From: a bacterium
GTDB lineage: Bacteria > Armatimonadota > Zipacnadia > Zipacnadales > UBA11051
Assembly: GCA_021372615.1 (NCBI GenBank)
Contig: JAJFUB010000113.1
Location: 1-64,000, forward strand
DNA: 64,000 nucleotides
Direction of reading: 5' to 3'
Shown here: piece by piece, positions 60,849 to 64,000 of the stretch
Layout of the letters: the number at the start of each line of letters is the position of its first letter
How positions within the stretch are numbered: the stretch's first letter is position 1
The notes under the pieces: generated by a model
Seen by the model: the letters and a program-made list of their open reading frames with translations, nothing else
Database searches by the model: none
Told to the model about the DNA's origin: nothing
Position numbers and translations under genes: made by a program

Positions 60849-61913
60849 TCATGGTTCCGTTTCGTTCCACCATATGTCTATGTGGCGTTCCTGATAGGCT
60901 TTGCCGATGATATCGGGGCGGCCGTTACCGTTCAGGTCAGCGCATTTCGCCTCGTGGGTGGCGATTCCCTCGCTGATGACATGCTCCTCGAACTGACCGT
61001 CGCCCCGGTTCAGGTAGACCAGCACGCGCGGCGCGTGAGCGGTCGCCTCCCCGCGCGCGCCGGCCAGTCCCATCTCAGCCACCATGATGTCCGGGCGACC
61101 ATCGCCGTTGAAGTCGGCGATCTGGAGCGAGTGCGGGTTGTCGAGACCCTCGGCCAGCAGGTACGGCCGCCAACGTGGCGCCGCGAACCACACCAGCGTC
61201 CCCGATGTGCTCTCCCCCTCGCACAGCACGATATCCGGCCAGCCATCGCCGTTCAGGTCGCTCACGGCGCAGCGTGTCTGCCTCATCCCTGGCGCCACCG
61301 GCTGCACGTCCCAGCCGCCCTCACAGCACCGCCGGTAGACGCTGGTCCCGGCGATGATCGCCAGTCGCCCGCCCTGGTCCAGGTCGGCGAGGGCGAGCCC
61401 TTCATCCATCTCGCTGACCTGCGCGATCTCGTGGAAGTGCTCATGCCATGGCCCTGCCGTCGGGTCGGCGGGGAAGTCATAGTAGCCCAGGACGCCACTC
61501 TTTTGGGAGAAGATGACCAGCTCAGGCGCGCCGTCACCGTCCACATCACCGAGGGCCTGGTCGTGGTACTGTCGGAAGCGGTTCTCGATGAGGTGTGCGG
61601 TCCACGGCTCGCGCGGGTCCGCAGGCTGCTGGAACCAGTACAGCTCCGTCCCCGACACATCCTGGCCGACGATCACGTCGAGGCGGCCGTCGCCGTCTAC
61701 GTCGTGCAGCAAGCCGCAGGGCTCCAGATTCGGCACACCGCCGATGTCGTGCCGCTGCCAGCCGGGGTTCTCGTACCAGAAGAGCGTGTGCTCGCCCTGC
61801 TTGCCGCCGACGATGACGTCAGGCAGACCGTTGCCGGTCAGGTCTGCCGTGAGCAACACATCATGCTGGCTGCCCGGCGGGTCGGCATCAAGCACTGCGT
61901 GGCGGAACCGCAT
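60849..61913 (-). CDS. FG-GAP/VCBS-repeat protein
   Basis: 354 residues. It consists of about seven beta-propeller-like repeats with calcium-loop motifs DVDGDGRLDVIVG, DVDGDGAPELVIF, DLNGDGWPDIVLC, DFNGDGRPDIMVA and DLNGNGRPDIIG. There is no signal peptide, unusual for a family that normally acts outside the cell. ATG 61913 is chosen over GTG 61919 because GGAGG is 9 bases before it. Confidence 0.85.
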   Translation of the reverse strand: MRFRHAVLDADPPGSQHDVLLTADLTGNGLPDVIVGGKQGEHTLFWYENPGWQRHDIGGVPNLEPCGLLHDVDGDGRLDVIVGQDVSGTELYWFQQPADPREPWTAHLIENRFRQYHDQALGDVDGDGAPELVIFSQKSGVLGYYDFPADPTAGPWHEHFHEIAQVSEMDEGLALADLDQGGRLAIIAGTSVYRRCCEGGWDVQPVAPGMRQTRCAVSDLNGDGWPDIVLCEGESTSGTLVWFAAPRWRPYLLAEGLDNPHSLQIADFNGDGRPDIMVAEMGLAGARGEATAHAPRVLVYLNRGDGQFEEHVISEGIATHEAKCADLNGNGRPDIIGKAYQERHIDIWWNETEP

Positions 61914-61934
61914 CCCCACTGCCTCCTCGCCAGG

Positions 61935-62657
61935 TCACGGCCGGCTGGCGAACCGTATCTTCCAGACTGATCCCCGCCGGCGTACCGAGTAGATCTGCAC
62001 CACAGCCCCGCCGCGCGTCTGGGCCACCGAGGCCTGGTCGCCGGACTGGCTCGTGAGCGCGAACTCGTAGTCGTCCAGGCTGACGCTGCCGCCGGCCTCA
62101 CCGGCGGTGGCCGTGGTCTCGGCGAGGGTCAGCGCCTGTCCCGCCCGGATGGTGGCGACATCGCCCGGCTTGATCTCCCACTGCCCGTACGCGGTGTCCT
62201 TGTCGCCCGCGAAGCTGGCCTTCAGCATCACCCGCACGGCCTCGGTCGGCGAGGTGGCCTGGTACACCTGCTTGGCGGGGGGGAGGGCGGGCGGCGGTAT
62301 CTCCGTGGGCGCCACGGCGGGCTGCTTCGCCGCTTCAGCCGCTACCTGGCCCTGCGCCACCGCAGCATGGTGCCACTTGAGCAGGGCATTCACGCTCATC
62401 AGCAGCCCGGCTCCGAGCGCCAGCCCCACGAGCAGGAACGCGACGTGTACGAGAGTGATGGGACGCTGAGGGGTCTCGTGCCTCCCCTCGCGCTTGGTCT
62501 TGCGGCGCGTGCCTCCGGAGGCGAGGGCGGCTTTCTCTTCGACCACCAGCTCGCTCAGCGGGTGATCGGGCGCGGAGTGCCGTCGTCGCGACCGCTGCCG
62601 CCGGCTCTGCTCGGCGCGCCGACCGTGGCGCGGCTTCTTCCCGCGGAAGATGTTCAT
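61935..62657 (-). CDS. Membrane-anchored protein of unknown function (NTF2/DUF4878-like domain)
   Basis: 240 residues. A very basic cytoplasmic start (RGKKPRHGRRAEQSRRQRSR) precedes one helix (VHVAFLLVGLALGAGLLMSV). After a Pro-rich linker (PPPALPP), the domain SPTEAVRVMLKASFAGDKDTAY resembles DUF4878/NTF2-like folds, ending VVQIYSVRRRGSVWKIRF. AGGAAGGACA lies before ATG 62657. It lies between the peptidase and the FG-GAP gene. Function unknown. Confidence 0.7.
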   Translation of the reverse strand: MNIFRGKKPRHGRRAEQSRRQRSRRRHSAPDHPLSELVVEEKAALASGGTRRKTKREGRHETPQRPITLVHVAFLLVGLALGAGLLMSVNALLKWHHAAVAQGQVAAEAAKQPAVAPTEIPPPALPPAKQVYQATSPTEAVRVMLKASFAGDKDTAYGQWEIKPGDVATIRAGQALTLAETTATAGEAGGSVSLDDYEFALTSQSGDQASVAQTRGGAVVQIYSVRRRGSVWKIRFASRP

Positions 62658-62772
62658 CAAGCTGTCCTTCCTGTCAGTTGCCGGTCGAGTTCGGCCGGCC
62701 CGATCCGCCAGAGGCGGCCACCAAGTCCGCCGGGGTAGGCGCGCCCCATGGTAGCGCTACACGCGCTGAAGC

Positions 62773-64000
62773 TCAAGCCAGCTCGACCAGATCGGCCGCC
62801 TGCAGCGCTCGCAAGCAGGCCACCACCTCGGTCACGGACACCGCGCCGCTTGGGCCGAGCCGCTCGGCGATCTCCCACGCCGCGCGGCGGCCGTTGACCC
62901 ATGGCCACACGCGCGGGGCCAGCTCTCCGGCGGGGTTGTCGCGCAGGTGCCAGCGCCGCCGCCGCGCGACCAGGTCCCCACCCTCGCTGTCGGTTTGCAT
63001 CTCGGGCGGCTCGTACCCCGTCGGCTGCCCGGCCACGGCCCCGGCCTCGCCGTCGGCGAAGGTCAGCAGGTCGTCGGCCATGGTGACGAGGTCCTCGAGC
63101 AGCCGGTCATCATCCGGTGCGAAACGAGCGGCCTGCGTGATGGCGTCATGGCCCTGCAGTCCCAGGTGCCACAGCTCAGCGCCCAGCTTCAGCGCCGCCT
63201 CGGCCGGCAAGGGCAGGCCGGCGCTCTCGGCCATGGTCTGCGCGGCATGGGCGCAGATGCGGCTACGGAAGTCCTGGGCCGCCAGTGCCCCGAACCATCG
63301 GGCCTGCTCGGGGCCGGCGGTCGCCAGCAGGTACAGGTACGTCCCCGTTACGGTCCCCATCCGTGCCAGCGAACTCTCATCAATGTCCTCGGGCCGGTCC
63401 ATACTGCTGTGGTAGTGCTTGTCCGGCCAGGCCGAGAACTGCGGGGTGGGGATGTCGAAGAACCCGTCGGAGATGAAGGCATCGTTGCCCCAGAAGGGCA
63501 TGGTCTTCCACGGGAAGATCGCGTAGTTGTCGGCGCCGAAGCGCCCGACGGGCTCGGCCGCTACGGCCCGCAGCAGCATCTCACACAGGCCGTCAATGAA
63601 CGAGGCGTTGGCCTCCGGCGAGCGGAAGAAGAGAATCTGGCCACCGCACGTGCCGAAGTTTTCGGCCAGCGAGTCGGCGCACAGCCCGGCCAGCACCTGT
63701 GGCAGCCGCTCGCGGTTGGCGTCAATGTATGGCAGGAACCCGCTGACTTCGACGCCGTGCATGAAGCGGATCGTCCGCCGCAGCGGCGGCAGCTTCCCCT
63801 GCTCGATCAGCGTGCGCAGCGTCCGCAGCAGTTCGACCGACGCGCAGCACCCGGAGGCATTGTCCCGGGCGCCGGGCTCGGACAGGTGCGCCAGCACCCA
63901 GATCTCCTCATGCGCCAGGTCCGTGCCCGGCAGCGTGGCATGGACGAAGTCCGAGCTGCCCTCCACGGTCTGGGCGTCCACCACTGCCCGCAGCCGCACG
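62773..64000 (-). CDS. M28-like (DUF4910) aminopeptidase, N-terminus outside window
   Basis: At least 408 residues; the 5' end lies beyond the right edge. Metal-ligand candidates are His in VLAHLSEPG, Asp in ARDNASGCCASVELLRTL, Asp in LCADSLAENFG and His in DKHYHSSMDRPED, as in M28 peptidases. The last 60 residues (VNGRRAAWEIAERLG...LRALQAADLVELA) look like a small winged-helix or PqqD-like module appended to the enzyme. Substrate unknown. Confidence 0.8.
   Translation of the reverse strand, partial: VRLRAVVDAQTVEGSSDFVHATLPGTDLAHEEIWVLAHLSEPGARDNASGCCASVELLRTLRTLIEQGKLPPLRRTIRFMHGVEVSGFLPYIDANRERLPQVLAGLCADSLAENFGTCGGQILFFRSPEANASFIDGLCEMLLRAVAAEPVGRFGADNYAIFPWKTMPFWGNDAFISDGFFDIPTPQFSAWPDKHYHSSMDRPEDIDESSLARMGTVTGTYLYLLATAGPEQARWFGALAAQDFRSRICAHAAQTMAESAGLPLPAEAALKLGAELWHLGLQGHDAITQAARFAPDDDRLLEDLVTMADDLLTFADGEAGAVAGQPTGYEPPEMQTDSEGGDLVARRRRWHLRDNPAGELAPRVWPWVNGRRAAWEIAERLGPSGAVSVTEVVACLRALQAADLVELA

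Overview
The window is GC-rich (roughly two thirds G+C), tightly packed bacterial chromosome with no rRNA, tRNA, CRISPR array or transposase that I could see. An LpxC gene implies an LPS-bearing (diderm) cell envelope. Three features are typical, as far as I know, of Armatimonadota and neighbouring lineages: a pseudopilin with the C-terminal H-x9-DG motif, a DUF6785-type membrane protein, and sugar ABC permeases with added domains. That placement is inference; no marker gene here proves it.

Layout. 0-6.5 kb (minus): an efflux-type ABC ATPase and HlyD adaptor, RNase J, a family-4 uracil-DNA glycosylase, DapA and a tiny histone-H1-like (AAPKK)n protein with a near-consensus promoter. 6.6-12.7 kb (minus): a sugar/sugar-acid catabolic run (xylulokinase, a duplicated DUF1284-like protein, a cyclophilin-like protein, two xylose-isomerase-like TIM barrels, glycerate kinase). 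12.8-15.5 kb (plus): PfkB kinase and adenine deaminase. 15.6-21.2 kb (plus): an unusual sugar importer (binding protein fused to its permease, then a permease with a large repeat-built extracytoplasmic insert) and a pseudopilin. 21.2-26.5 kb (plus): alanine racemase, homoserine kinase, M20 deacylase, a haem-protein-like membrane protein and a Gfo/Idh/MocA oxidoreductase, with palindromic repeats between some of them. 26.5-27.95 kb: a self-contained cassette of a proteasome-beta-like Ntn hydrolase, a 75-residue protein and a Doc/Fic toxin, with its own promoter and a terminator-like hairpin. 28-39 kb: cyclase, methyltransferases, a NagB-like protein (minus), class III aminotransferase, a VapBC pair, GNAT enzymes and a cell-surface amino-sugar modification operon (PIG-L deacetylase, HGSNAT-like acyltransferase, NodB deacetylase).

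39-55.5 kb (minus): a GH42-like glycosidase, then the lipid block read in the order DUF177-rpmF-plsX-fabH-acyl-CoA dehydrogenase-etfB-etfA-fabD-fabG-acpP-fabF-rnc. A near-perfect sigma-70-type promoter lies upstream, overlapping the end of lpxC. No enoyl-ACP reductase or dehydratase is present, and an acyl-CoA dehydrogenase with a ferredoxin-bearing ETF occupies the middle. lpxC is coupled to an iron-type alcohol dehydrogenase, preceded by a GAF histidine kinase. 55.5-64 kb: cold-shock protein, YjbQ, a lone response regulator, DegT aminotransferase, DUF6785 membrane protein, FG-GAP protein, a membrane-anchored unknown and an M28-like peptidase cut by the right edge.

The points that look least ordinary are the permease with tandem GH42-like extracytoplasmic units, the solute-binding-protein/permease fusion carrying a zinc-ribbon-like CxxC...CxxC insert, the Ntn-hydrolase/Doc cassette, and two families of REP/BIME-like palindromes, one of which sits in frame inside a gene.
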